64,000 bases of DNA from Paludibacteraceae bacterium. Its GTDB lineage: Bacteria > Bacteroidota > Bacteroidia > Bacteroidales > Paludibacteraceae. The position numbers were made by a program, and so were the translations under genes. This document shows, piece by piece, positions 25,401 through 36,488 of the stretch; the first letter of the stretch is position 1; each line of letters begins with the position of its first letter. The stretch covers positions 124,001-188,000 of the forward strand of contig JAILLP010000011.1 in assembly GCA_024693065.1 (NCBI GenBank), read 5' to 3'. The notes beneath the pieces were generated by a model that did no database searches, was not told the DNA's origin, and saw only the letters and a list, made by a program, of their open reading frames with translations.

Positions 25401-26508
25401 TATTGATCCTTTAACGAACAATATTTTCAAGGGGAAGAGTACGGATAATAGGCAATTCCTTTTCCATAGATTTGGGGATTGTTTTGCTCACTGTAGGATT
25501 GACGAAGAAAGTATTACAAATAGTGCTAAAATTAAGAATGATGTCTATATAAAAGCGATAGAAAAATATGTAGATAAGGTTTATGTTTACGAAAAAAGGC
25601 CTTCGGATACTATTATATATAAGAATGGTAAATTTCGTACTTCATACAATAAAGAGACATTTACAAGAGGTGTAGTAAATGCAATAATTCTTTCGCAAGA
25701 TATAGTTTATAGGGGTAAGCTTGAATATTGGAGTGAAATTGTATCAAAAGCGGCAAATATAGCATTTATGTTAGAAAATGGAACTCTCTTTGTTGCCTCA
25801 TTGGGATATGATGTGGCATCAAAAGGTAGTGTGCTAGCTGCAATAGATGAAAAAATATGTCCTACTGATACAAAGGGCCTTGAAACGATTTGGAATGGAT
25901 TGCTGGAAATATTAGGATCCAATGATATCAATGCTTCTAAGATGTATGGTGGGGCTGCAAATAAATGTTTTGCTTTCACCGAAGGTCATGCGTATCCGGG
26001 AGCGGAGGTGGACGCAATTTGTCAAAGGCCTAATTTGTTTAAATATTATGTGAATTCCGCAATCGATTTATTGTGTGATGTGGCAGGGGGAAACCGGAGT
26101 AAAAAGAGCTATGCGTATAAATCGGTAGCGTCAATTGTTGATTGGGCGAGCGAAAGTTATAAAAAAAATAAGACAAAAAATAGATTGGATGGCGTTTTCG
26201 CATTTTTAATAGCATATGATCAGAATGAAAGAACTTCATCTAAAACTGTAGAAGTAAAAATCCCGATTAAGTATTTAACACCGAAAGCTAATGATTTTGA
26301 AAGAATCGTAAATATTGTGCTTTCATCGTTTGATGATCTTACAGAAAATTTCAGTAAACAAGCAGATGAACAGTTAGAAAGCCTAATACGTTATCTGGTT
26401 TATTGTAAAAAGAATAATAAATATTCAGACCTAAATTTGGATAATATTAAAGAAATTGAGGTTAAGAAAACTATTAATGAAATAACTTTTACAATAAATA
26501 AAAAGTGA
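22468..26508 (+). CDS. TANFOR-domain protein with metalloprotease motif and candidate C-terminal effector domain
   Basis: 1346 residues with a signal peptide (about 1-23). Residues 24-165 match the pattern of the TANFOR domain (YPVVLNPQILPPYS, LLDYA, GVPTIVDITPLLNYV, EGAYEFIFQAFD, EPPM.IYP). Two fibronectin-like segments follow to about 410, then a beta-rich linker (GDIIDACGKSVKVTNVER). Near 800-845 is HELGHGIFDLEH, giving H831, E832, H835 and a candidate third ligand H842, preceded by a KGDMPRNKSIGYVF segment. The C-terminal part has HRFGDCFAH (H1000, D1004, H1008) and GHAYPGAEVD (H1174, D1182), a His/Asp layout resembling zinc-dependent phospholipase C-like or DUF6765-like domains. DNA after about 25.4 kb is distinctly more AT-rich than the preceding and following sequence. 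I see no small immunity-like gene directly after it. The enzymatic roles are inferred. Confidence 0.72.
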   Translation: MKTRFLKVQLLFAMLLISMKLSAAVVYPVVLNPQILPPYSNCLLDYAASKRFNVFALSRDVNHANYTFCLDIKMKHGNSYLINEKVTGVKFTVASGVPTIVDITPLLNYVGNQSNEEFCYEEGAYEFIFQAFDATNPNIAVSEPAYLLAYLSKSEPPMCIYPNDNDCISPNIGGVINFSWTESFAAVPDPSRKFRIAIYEMPDGLFDEGSDYSTRQRKSRLNSLVETQVPIFMDETNVPFYSFINTTGKLQKNHTYLWRVQIYKDGTNPDGKYTTSGYYKNGGWSEPFTLRYRNCDPWSQEIVKQEKESNTDAPDLEVEVSDAVTISWETDPDKYCGYRVGYNVKGQDSVIEWTTQTFAQNESSWVISKNITPGVDYVAKIEGITDCPDTAYTKPNKKDFKVQYKANNDCKSNIPVLSLNDNIEELKAGDIIDACGKSVKVTNVERNANGTFSGQGIALLPILSDWTGIRVKFEGIKVNSSKEMTSGHIESTTGSSPLTLNINGVANKQNAGTKTNLQKKIADSKSESSQVAIKVEGKKVSVSGNAIGTIVGKDEVGNISDEDKVGENGKITFTAKEYGNPVIDEGMSPFNGLQISSYYQVPGQWIALEEGKATKLVAKFTKGDGDINLDSVSFYIQAEEDAVKIENLKWSATNECELTIFAGKETEHLNLIAMDKSKGSLNVLGRAFIQSMKNENITLHLVPVRRDSNSIKKDIISGRLNAIYNPLGKYFTIKLEDQFDKDKKLSFLDDGLDVSETSLLSLESKEMKDLTQAYVKEHPEVEDSKDAYIFICPSAKDKNVKGDMPRNKSIGYVFSSAATYGTDTDAWTIAHELGHGIFDLEHTFDFGVNKNTTKNLMDYNQGTETKVWQWTVMDNHPSYTLPFLEDAEDSQWTTDGHYYLFTYLCLLLGLDPGTAQQYGVWAEAPDTEIDGNGVFVENTTWLQPYLQQQFHALTGGYHGVELAATLYALHKLKTDPYYIDPLTNNIFKGKSTDNRQFLFHRFGDCFAHCRIDEESITNSAKIKNDVYIKAIEKYVDKVYVYEKRPSDTIIYKNGKFRTSYNKETFTRGVVNAIILSQDIVYRGKLEYWSEIVSKAANIAFMLENGTLFVASLGYDVASKGSVLAAIDEKICPTDTKGLETIWNGLLEILGSNDINASKMYGGAANKCFAFTEGHAYPGAEVDAICQRPNLFKYYVNSAIDLLCDVAGGNRSKKSYAYKSVASIVDWASESYKKNKTKNRLDGVFAFLIAYDQNERTSSKTVEVKIPIKYLTPKANDFERIVNIVLSSFDDLTENFSKQADEQLESLIRYLVYCKKNNKYSDLNLDNIKEIEVKKTINEITFTINKK

Positions 26509-26559
26509 AGAACAAAGAGATTTAATAATGTTTCTGTATGAAAATGATAATCTAATAAA

Positions 26560-29421
26560 ATGAAAATATTAAAACCCTGCACGTTACTGTGCGCATACTT
26601 ATTCTTCATTGCCGCATCATTTGCGAATGAAACCTCGGATGTTGTTGGCAATATAGGTGGTGATGCCCTTGCTTCAGTCAAGGAAGAGTTCCCCGAGACG
26701 TACTCCGCGCTTCAGAATATGGAAGACGGTTATGAACTTCCCGCCGTGGTGCGATGTGAGGTGGGTGATGTTGGTGTCGAGTTGACAATCGACAAACTGA
26801 AAATGGATAGGAAAGACATCGGATCCGAAGGTGCCAGTGTCCTATTGGATGCTGAGGCGGCATTGGCGCTTCCATTCTCTGTTTCTTCGAGCGGAGATAA
26901 TATTATTCGCTTTGAAGGGAATGATATATCAATGGATGGCAGCATGTCTGAGGAGGCTAAATTATATTTGGGATCCAAAGTTGACTTTACGTTCTTAGAC
27001 AACAAGATAAAACTTAAGTTAAATGGAGAATCTTCGTCTAAGGAAGAAAGATGCTGGGTCAGTTTCGATTGTAAGGGCGTTCAGAATGGACAGATAAGCG
27101 GAGACTTCGTATTCGATAAGTCATTTGTGTCACCAGCTGAAGGTGATGATCCTGTGAAGGCCTCATTCTCATTTAACCTGGGTGACGGATTTATATCGAA
27201 AGTGAAGTTCGATAAAAAATTCAAGGTGGCCAACTGCGGTGATTTTGTATTTGATGTTACGGATGCAATAGTTGACCTAAGTTCGTCAAAGAATGCGGCG
27301 GGCTTTGTTTTCCCGCCAGACTATTGGGACGAAACCGCTGGTGCCCCAGAGACATGGAGCGGCTTCTTCCTAAAGAAACTTAACGTTACCATTCCAAAGG
27401 AACTATCCTTCAATGGGGATGGACAGACAATATCGGTACAAAACCTCCTTGTTGATGATTATGGTTTGACCGGTAACTTCATGATGATGCTACATGATGG
27501 CGAGTCCACAACTACAGACCAAAATTCGAATCCGGGTCTTGATTTCTCAGTCGACACTATTGGTGTTTCCATTTGGCAGAATGAGTTGTCGGATGGTATG
27601 ATCTCAGGAAGTGCCCAAGTGCCTTTCCTTAAAGAGAATGAAAACCCACTCAAGTTATCCTTTAGGGGGTCATTCGGTTACAGTGATAGGTTTTACTATA
27701 ATATTAATGCTGGCATAAAAGACAATGCAACCTTTGGAATACCTTTTACAGAGGAGGCAAAAGTTACTATCAATAAAGGTTCTTACCTCGATATCGGAGA
27801 CAAAAAGGGAGGCGATGGATTCGAAGCATCATTATGTATGAACGGAAGTTTGACTGTTGAGTCAGACTTCCGATTGAAAGGTGTGAAATTTGAGGGATTG
27901 AAGTTCTCGACAAGTTCTCCTCACGTGGATTTCGATTATTTTGGATTGGACGGAACTGTCGGTTTCTCATTCGCAGGTTTTGGAATATCGCTTAACGAAC
28001 TCGGCCTAAGGAAAAATTCCACAGCAAGCGCAGAATCATTATTAGATCTTCGAATTGCGGCACAACTTAGTTTGGCACAAGAGGGTAGTTGGGGCATCGC
28101 AGTTGGTGGAGGTTTCGATATTTATTCAACTTTTGAAAATCGGGAATGGAAATATAAAAATTTTAAAGTTGACTCAATCAAACTTGATTTGGACTTCTCA
28201 GCCTTCCGTTTTAAGGGAGACATAGAATACGAAGGCTATAAAAATAAAGATACTATAATCAACTCAGAGTTCAGAGGCGGTTTGTTGCTGGAAATCAGTG
28301 CGCTTAGTTTTGGCGTGAGTGGTGATGTGATTTTTGGTCGTACCAAGAAAAATGACACATATTTCTATACAAAAGCCGCAGTAGAGCTGCCTGCTGGTGT
28401 AATGCTTTTCCCTCCATGTTTATTTGCGAAATCTTTCATGGGAGGTCTGTACTATAAGATGGATACACCAAGAAAACCTACAACGGGGAATGATTTTGAG
28501 CCTATTAAATTTGGTGAGAAAGACAATTATAGCTTTAATCCTGAAGCTGGTTTCGGATTTATGGCAGGAATGGGTATTTATGTTGCGCAGAAGTCTTTGG
28601 TTTCTGCTAATGCCAATCTTGAATTGAGTTTGAACTCCCATTGGGGACTTAACTTTATTCGATTGTACGGATTCGCATCATTCTTGTCGGAAATGGGACT
28701 TGAAGATGGACCGGATGATGCCAATATAAGTGTAGCCCTAAATTCGATATATGACCGCCCAAATCGGACCTTTGAGGCACAATTGCAAGGAAAGATCAAG
28801 TTTAAAGGCAACCTGTTGAAGGGAGAAGCGAACGCTCTTTTGCATACAGATCCTGACAGGTGGCATTTTTGGTTGGGGACAAGAAATCAGCCAAATAACC
28901 TGGAATTTTTAGGGTTCGCCAAGTCGCAGTCATACTTTATGATGGGTGAGATTGAGACTCCACTCCTCCCATTGAATGAGACTGTGGCCGCAAAAGCAGG
29001 GATTACACTTTCCCCAGCGCAAGGAAAAGAAGGGGAAATTTCTCAAGGGAAAGGTTTTGCCTTCGGTGTCGACATGTCAGTAGGAGCTAAGATCTCTCTT
29101 CCTTTGGATATACTCTATGCGGGATTCAATCTTTCCGGAGGATCCGATCTTATGGTGGTATATACGCAAAATAATTGGATGGGAAGCGGCGACATCTATG
29201 TATATGCCGATGGAAGCGTAGGCGCATCGATTCCTTGGCTAAGATGGTGTAAATGGCATCCTTGTATTAGGAAGAAGAAGTTCAGCATCTTTAAAGGAAT
29301 GACCTTCGCAACTCTTCAAGGTTCCGGACCAACTCCGTTTACAGGTAGGGGAAAATTAAACTTCTCATGCTCGATCTTCTGCATCGACCTGCCTTCGATT
29401 GACGTGTCAGTATCATTTTAA
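26560..29421 (+). CDS. Large exported beta-rich protein of unknown family
   Basis: 953 residues with a signal peptide (about 1-22, ending SFA). I recognise no catalytic motif. The whole chain alternates short amphipathic strands with Gly/Asn turns. Recurring phrases include a KKLNVTIPKELSF strand, an ISVQNLLVDDYGLTGNF strand and SIWQNELSDGMISGSAQVPF, which look like a repetitive beta-groove or solenoid rather than a barrel. I recall similar phrases in large Bacteroidetes hypothetical proteins encoded beside TANFOR proteins, but I cannot check that here. The C-terminal ~60 residues contain a Trp/Cys-rich segment (RWCKWHPCIRKKK) and Cys pairs that could form disulfides after export. It starts 51 nt after the TANFOR gene and ends 25 nt before the fibronectin gene. 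Confidence 0.65.
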   Translation: MKILKPCTLLCAYLFFIAASFANETSDVVGNIGGDALASVKEEFPETYSALQNMEDGYELPAVVRCEVGDVGVELTIDKLKMDRKDIGSEGASVLLDAEAALALPFSVSSSGDNIIRFEGNDISMDGSMSEEAKLYLGSKVDFTFLDNKIKLKLNGESSSKEERCWVSFDCKGVQNGQISGDFVFDKSFVSPAEGDDPVKASFSFNLGDGFISKVKFDKKFKVANCGDFVFDVTDAIVDLSSSKNAAGFVFPPDYWDETAGAPETWSGFFLKKLNVTIPKELSFNGDGQTISVQNLLVDDYGLTGNFMMMLHDGESTTTDQNSNPGLDFSVDTIGVSIWQNELSDGMISGSAQVPFLKENENPLKLSFRGSFGYSDRFYYNINAGIKDNATFGIPFTEEAKVTINKGSYLDIGDKKGGDGFEASLCMNGSLTVESDFRLKGVKFEGLKFSTSSPHVDFDYFGLDGTVGFSFAGFGISLNELGLRKNSTASAESLLDLRIAAQLSLAQEGSWGIAVGGGFDIYSTFENREWKYKNFKVDSIKLDLDFSAFRFKGDIEYEGYKNKDTIINSEFRGGLLLEISALSFGVSGDVIFGRTKKNDTYFYTKAAVELPAGVMLFPPCLFAKSFMGGLYYKMDTPRKPTTGNDFEPIKFGEKDNYSFNPEAGFGFMAGMGIYVAQKSLVSANANLELSLNSHWGLNFIRLYGFASFLSEMGLEDGPDDANISVALNSIYDRPNRTFEAQLQGKIKFKGNLLKGEANALLHTDPDRWHFWLGTRNQPNNLEFLGFAKSQSYFMMGEIETPLLPLNETVAAKAGITLSPAQGKEGEISQGKGFAFGVDMSVGAKISLPLDILYAGFNLSGGSDLMVVYTQNNWMGSGDIYVYADGSVGASIPWLRWCKWHPCIRKKKFSIFKGMTFATLQGSGPTPFTGRGKLNFSCSIFCIDLPSIDVSVSF

Positions 29422-29446
29422 CATGTAAAATAATTAGTCACATTAT

Positions 29447-31543
29447 ATGAAACGAATAAAATTCATAATATTCTTCCTCTGTTCACTATGTGTGGGTAGT
29501 GCAGTGGCTCAGTCGGGAGATTACTCCATCGATCTTTACGTTTACAATGCTGGCAACTATGTCGCTCTTCGATGGTATCCACAAAATGCGGACATCTTAC
29601 GTCATGCGAAAGAAAGCGGTTTCGTGGTGCAAAGAAGGGCGGCCGGATCATCAGTGTGGTCTGATATATTTAGCGGGAAGCCTGCTCCGTATGAGAAGTT
29701 CGATGCCATGTCGGAGAATAATGACCAATATATGATGATTGGTTTTATCCTATACCAAGAGGAGTTGGAGAAGAAATTCAGCACCGATTCTATCAAGGCC
29801 CAGATGAAAGCCGACTCTATCCAGTTCGACATGAGCCAATATAAGGATCCCAAAATACAGGATTACTTGTATAAGCTTGGCCTCGTCACTTGTGAATTTA
29901 ACTTGGAGATTGCCCAAGCGGTATGTCTATACTATAAGGACGAGAAGGTTACCCCCCATGTCACGTATGACTACCGTGTTCTATTAGGTGATGGCAAATA
30001 CGCTGAAAAAGCAAAAGTAGTGCGTGTCGACATGGACAATCTTTCCCAACTTCCTCCCCTTAAGGGATTCGAATCCGAAACAGCAGGTGAGATGGTTCGC
30101 TTCAAATGGAGCGTGGCTGATAATAAAAGGAGTTACTCGGGATATATCCTGGAGCGTAGTGCCGATGGTGTGAAATACTCAAGAGTAAACGAAGACCCAA
30201 TCGTCTACACTTATACGGGAGAATCATCCAAAGACCTCTGCTTGGCGGGAGATTCCCTTCCGGAATGCGACAAAACTTATCATTATAGAATATGCGGTAT
30301 TACACCATTCGGCGTAAATGGACCCTACTCAAATGTGGTGAAAGTGTCGAACGAATGTGAATACTTGGTAGAAGTGAAGATCGATGATGTAAATGTCAAT
30401 GAAAAAAATGTCGGAGAAATCAAATGGACAGTTGCTAATCCTAAGAACCAAGCCATACGTGGATTCCATGTCCAAAGGGTGGATAAGATGAATTTCGACG
30501 CGAAAACGAAATCTCCTATATTCCAAAATATTACGCCGAAAATGCTGTCTAGTAAAACCCGCTCTTACAAGGATAAAAACACACATCTGACCAACTACTA
30601 TAGGGTTGTGGCGTATGGAGAGAAAGATGGTCAGAGGAGTGTGTCCAACGTGGTGTTCCGTCACCAAGTGGACAGCATCCCTCCTTCCGCTCCTACAGGT
30701 CTGTCGGGAACAATTGATTCAACTGGCGTCGTTCGTTTGACTTGGAATAAAAACCCTGAATCCGATGTCATGGGATACCGTGTATTCAGGGCAAACAATC
30801 CAAACGTTGACTTCCTCTCTTGCTCGGACACCATCTTGCCTAAAAATAGTTTCTCGGATACGTTGTCCCTTGGTACTCTTACCAACGATGTCTATTATAA
30901 GGTTATGGCTATCGATCTTAATTACAACCAGTCATCTCTCTCGGGAATGGCTCATCTGGTAAAACCGGACACCATAGCCCCCGCAAAGGCGGTGTTTACG
31001 AACATCAAACAAAATGAGAAAAATCTTTTTGTCCTTAAATGGATCAACAGTTCCAGCTCCGATCTCCAGAGGGTTGAATTGTACAGAAAGACAACAGAGC
31101 AAGGTGAGTGGAAAAGGTTAATGTCATGGAGTAGGCCTAATCTTGTGGAGGAGTTCACGGATACAACAACCACATTCAAAGGGGAGAAGGTGTTTTATAA
31201 TCTTGTATCCTATGATGCGTCAAACAACCAAAGCATAACAGAGGGCGTTCCAGTGAAATCTCATGTTGTGAGGACTGATGGCATTACGGATGTTCGGGTT
31301 GAGAAGAATTATAAAAAAGGCGGGATTCTCATCTCATGGAAGAATGCTTCAAACCTTATTGATGCAATCCATGTCTTTAAGATTGAGGATGGCTCAGCAC
31401 CGAAGTTGATTGGATCTTTCCCTCCTGAGAGGACGAGTTTCTTTGACGACAATGTGTTCAAAGGTAAAAGGTACAAGTATCTTATCCAACTTAAGTCAAG
31501 TACACCGATGAAAGCCGTATATACGACCGAAGTTGCGTTTTAG
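29447..31543 (+). CDS. Exported fibronectin type III repeat protein
   Basis: 698 residues with a signal peptide (MKRIKFIIFFLCSLCVGSAVAQ). An N-terminal region of about 180 residues, of mixed helix and strand, is followed by about five fibronectin type III-like domains at roughly 200-305, 310-405, 410-505, 508-605 and 608-698. Each shows the W in strand B and a Y.V.R or Y.L.R segment, for example RLTWNKNPESDVMGYRVFR. There is no C-terminal sorting domain or barrel strand, so the protein may be periplasmic or held in a complex. It is the last gene of the five-gene plus-strand cluster. A long hairpin (31573-31642) follows its stop. Confidence 0.8.
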   Translation: MKRIKFIIFFLCSLCVGSAVAQSGDYSIDLYVYNAGNYVALRWYPQNADILRHAKESGFVVQRRAAGSSVWSDIFSGKPAPYEKFDAMSENNDQYMMIGFILYQEELEKKFSTDSIKAQMKADSIQFDMSQYKDPKIQDYLYKLGLVTCEFNLEIAQAVCLYYKDEKVTPHVTYDYRVLLGDGKYAEKAKVVRVDMDNLSQLPPLKGFESETAGEMVRFKWSVADNKRSYSGYILERSADGVKYSRVNEDPIVYTYTGESSKDLCLAGDSLPECDKTYHYRICGITPFGVNGPYSNVVKVSNECEYLVEVKIDDVNVNEKNVGEIKWTVANPKNQAIRGFHVQRVDKMNFDAKTKSPIFQNITPKMLSSKTRSYKDKNTHLTNYYRVVAYGEKDGQRSVSNVVFRHQVDSIPPSAPTGLSGTIDSTGVVRLTWNKNPESDVMGYRVFRANNPNVDFLSCSDTILPKNSFSDTLSLGTLTNDVYYKVMAIDLNYNQSSLSGMAHLVKPDTIAPAKAVFTNIKQNEKNLFVLKWINSSSSDLQRVELYRKTTEQGEWKRLMSWSRPNLVEEFTDTTTTFKGEKVFYNLVSYDASNNQSITEGVPVKSHVVRTDGITDVRVEKNYKKGGILISWKNASNLIDAIHVFKIEDGSAPKLIGSFPPERTSFFDDNVFKGKRYKYLIQLKSSTPMKAVYTTEVAF

Positions 31544-31572
31544 GAGCTAGTTAAACCCATTAGTGAAAAAAA

Positions 31573-31642
31573 GTGAAACAATAATTCCGCAATAGATTAA
31601 GTGAATATTTTTGTGTAATCTGTTGCGGAACTAATGTTTCAT
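31573..31642. repeat. 27-bp-arm inverted repeat at the end of the exported locus
   Basis: The left arm (31573-31599) and right arm (31616-31642) are reverse complements at 23 of 27 positions, around a 16-base loop. It lies between two convergent genes, so it may terminate transcription, but it lacks a GC-rich base and a clean T run. A decayed miniature repeat is the alternative. Confidence 0.7.
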
Positions 31643-31684
31643 TTAGTTGTTCCCCCATGTCTTGGGTCTTTCTTGTCTTTCCTC

Positions 31685-32080
31685 TTAATCCTTCCCAAAA
31701 TTCAGCCCTCGTATTAATTGCGCGATTCCAACAATAAACAAAAAGACGGCTATCGCCCAAACAAGGTAATTAAACACAAATACCCTGCCCGCCTCCATCG
31801 TCAAATTGTATAAGATACAACCGAAGATGAAAAGCAAAACTCCACCTGCCATTTTTATCAAACCACTTATCCTAAAGGCTTTTTTCTCTTCTGCTTCCTC
31901 CACTTTTTGATATGCCTTATCTATTTTTCTCAACGCCTCCACAACCATACTTCGTTGCTTGTCAGGAAGATTGTTTGCATTCATTCCTTTTATCAACTCC
32001 CTAGTTGGCACACCATCCATTCTTCTGGATGTGTAATATTGGACGAGCTCCTCGTCTGTCATTTCATTTATTGTTTTCAT
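31685..32080 (-). CDS. Small membrane protein with coiled-coil N-terminus, unknown function
   Basis: A 131-residue protein with no signal peptide. Residues 1-75 are charged and helical, with an EEAEEKK coiled-coil-like stretch. Two hydrophobic segments follow at about 76-92 and 102-120 with a short loop between, so the N-terminal domain is probably cytoplasmic. The tail is basic (RGLNFGKD). I do not recognise the family. It is encoded opposite to the exported locus and separated from it by the long inverted repeat, so nothing ties the two together. The start ATG at 32078-32080 lies in AT-rich DNA without a clear -7 element. Confidence 0.65.
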   Translation of the reverse strand: MKTINEMTDEELVQYYTSRRMDGVPTRELIKGMNANNLPDKQRSMVVEALRKIDKAYQKVEEAEEKKAFRISGLIKMAGGVLLFIFGCILYNLTMEAGRVFVFNYLVWAIAVFLFIVGIAQLIRGLNFGKD

Positions 32081-32437
32081 AAATTAAACCAGTTGATCGA
32101 TTAGTTATTAAATTATTTTTCGTAAAATTCAGAAGAATTCTTGGGATTTGCAAGCAAATGGCTGGGAATCAAGCATGCGAGAATCGGGATGATTCCCGCT
32201 GTGGTGTGTCGCAGACCTTCTCTGACATAGAGGTGGTCGCGCTTTCTCATTATTACGGAGGTTTCCGTAATTGGATAAAGGGAAGGACTCTCTAGTGGAG
32301 TTGTTTCTGTGATGATAGACTATCGTTGTGGATATTCAAGTAGGGGGAAACTCCCGAAGTTCGCAAGGAATCAAAGTTATCCATAGTGTTTGTCCAGACA
32401 ATAGATTGATTGAGGTATGGTGATAACGCAAGGGGAT
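32081..32437. other. Intergenic region between small membrane protein and metH
   Basis: 357 bp downstream of metH and upstream of the minus-strand small membrane protein. It holds a perfect 8-bp inverted repeat, ATTACGGA/TCCGTAAT (32252-32271, 4-base spacer), without a T tract. The only other notable sequence is a weak GGGAA/TTCCC-type pairing around 32195-32210. I see no supported gene or known RNA. Confidence 0.5.
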
Positions 32438-35206
<2,769 letters not shown>

Positions 35207-35512
35207 GTTGCCGTTGAATTTTTTGCAAAGATAGGATTAGAATTTTGAATGAGGGAATAGGAGAGGGAAAATAGATGCTTGTCGAGCGAAAAGAGACTAT
35301 ATTCTATTGCTCTTTTGTGTGTTGTTTGTCTTGTTTCTTTTCCATTGGAATTCATGGTGTTTGTTGGTATGAAGGATTGTAAATGATATAATACGTTCAT
35401 TTTGTGTTGATAAATTTTGGAAAAATCGACTAATATATCTATATTGCATTTGCTTTGTGAATATTTCTGACTTTAAAACTACAAATCAGTTAAATCATAA
35501 AATCTTTATTGT
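35207..35512. other. Intergenic region between metH and the first FISUMP-like lipoprotein
   Basis: 306 bp between divergent genes. It holds the metH -7 element at the left. At the right, a TTTTG (35415-35419) lies about 20 bp before TATATTG (35440-35446), a plausible but imperfect promoter for the lipoprotein gene. There is no riboswitch-like structure and no reading frame that I would call. Confidence 0.5.
35226..35233 (-). promoter_or_regulatory. -7 element of metH
   Basis: TATCTTTG on the minus strand, exact match to TAnnTTTG, 20 nt upstream of the metH ATG. No clear -33 TTTG was seen at the usual distance. Confidence 0.65.
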
Positions 35513-36430
35513 ATGAGACGTAACTTTAAATTTTTATTGCTGATAGGCATTGTGGCTACGGTGTTTACAGCTTGTGGTGATAGTGACGATGACGAAAACG
35601 GCAACGCCAATGGTGGTAATATTATTGAAAATGGCGCTATAAAGGCGGAATTTTCTGTCTCTGCCGACAAGAAAGTCTATTTTTCGATGGGAAACTTGCA
35701 ATATCAGGCTAGTACAAATACTTGGCGTTTTGCGGAGCATCAGTATGAAACTATTGGTCTTGATAACATGAAAGTTTCAAGTACATACGACGGATGGATT
35801 GATTGCTTCTCTTGGGGAGCAAGTGGTTGGGAAGGCGGAGTAAAATGCTATCAACCATATAATGTGAAATCGACGAATGATGAAGATTATTACGTCGGCG
35901 ATTCTTATTCCAACAATTTAACTGGCCCTTATGCAAATGCAGATTGGGGTGTGTACAATAAAATATCCAATGGGGGAAATGAAGCTGGACAATGGCGTAC
36001 GCTTACTAAAGAAGAATGGACTTATTTGTTAGAAAAACGTCCAAATTGGACTAAATCTGCTTGGTGCGCTAAAGTAGATGGTGTGTGTGGTATATTATTG
36101 TTGCCTGACAATTGGGTTACGCCTTCTGGTATCACTATACATGAATCTACCAACCATGATAAAGGTGCTTATTGGGATAATAAGTATACGCTTGACGAAT
36201 GGGCTATCATGCAGTCTCATGGTGCGGTGTTCCTCCCTTGTTCTGGAGAGCGTACAGGTCGCCCCAGCACATACCATTTGTCTCTTGATATAGGCTCATA
36301 CTGGACGAGCTCGTTTTGCGATATGGGCGGTTCCTACTATTTGAAAATCTCCCAAGGTAGCTGTACTGCGAATTATTCCTCACACCGCTACGATGGATTT
36401 TGTGTCCGCCTTGTCCAAGATGTGAAGTAA
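35513..36430 (+). CDS. FISUMP-like surface lipoprotein, copy 1
   Basis: 305 residues with a lipoprotein signal and lipobox FTAC (lipidated Cys21), followed by GDSDDDEN. Acidic residues right after the cysteine resemble the Bacteroidetes lipoprotein export signal, so surface display is likely. The mature part begins FSVSADKKVYFS.GNLQYQAS..TWRFAE. Its C-terminal half has the pattern WRTLTKEEW..L, HGAVFLP.SGER, YWTSS and VRLVQDVK. This layout resembles the FISUMP (Fibrobacter succinogenes major paralogous) / DUF1566 domain, a lectin-like fold of unknown ligand. It is the first of an array with further copies at 36489 (remnant), 38302 and 39281. The beginning and end are best conserved among copies; the middle differs. 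Confidence 0.75.
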   Translation: MRRNFKFLLLIGIVATVFTACGDSDDDENGNANGGNIIENGAIKAEFSVSADKKVYFSMGNLQYQASTNTWRFAEHQYETIGLDNMKVSSTYDGWIDCFSWGASGWEGGVKCYQPYNVKSTNDEDYYVGDSYSNNLTGPYANADWGVYNKISNGGNEAGQWRTLTKEEWTYLLEKRPNWTKSAWCAKVDGVCGILLLPDNWVTPSGITIHESTNHDKGAYWDNKYTLDEWAIMQSHGAVFLPCSGERTGRPSTYHLSLDIGSYWTSSFCDMGGSYYLKISQGSCTANYSSHRYDGFCVRLVQDVK

Positions 36431-36488
36431 AAGGAAATACTACGTAAAGGAGTCAGTTTTTGTAATATAAATATAAAAATGTTTTTGT

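Noticed and set aside
26509-26559. Immunity gene directly after the TANFOR/toxin-like gene
   Set aside because: The gap is only 51 nt, and the next gene encodes a 953-residue exported protein unlike an immunity protein.
35207-35300. Cobalamin or SAM riboswitch upstream of metH
   Set aside because: The -7 element is 20 nt from the start codon, leaving too short a leader.
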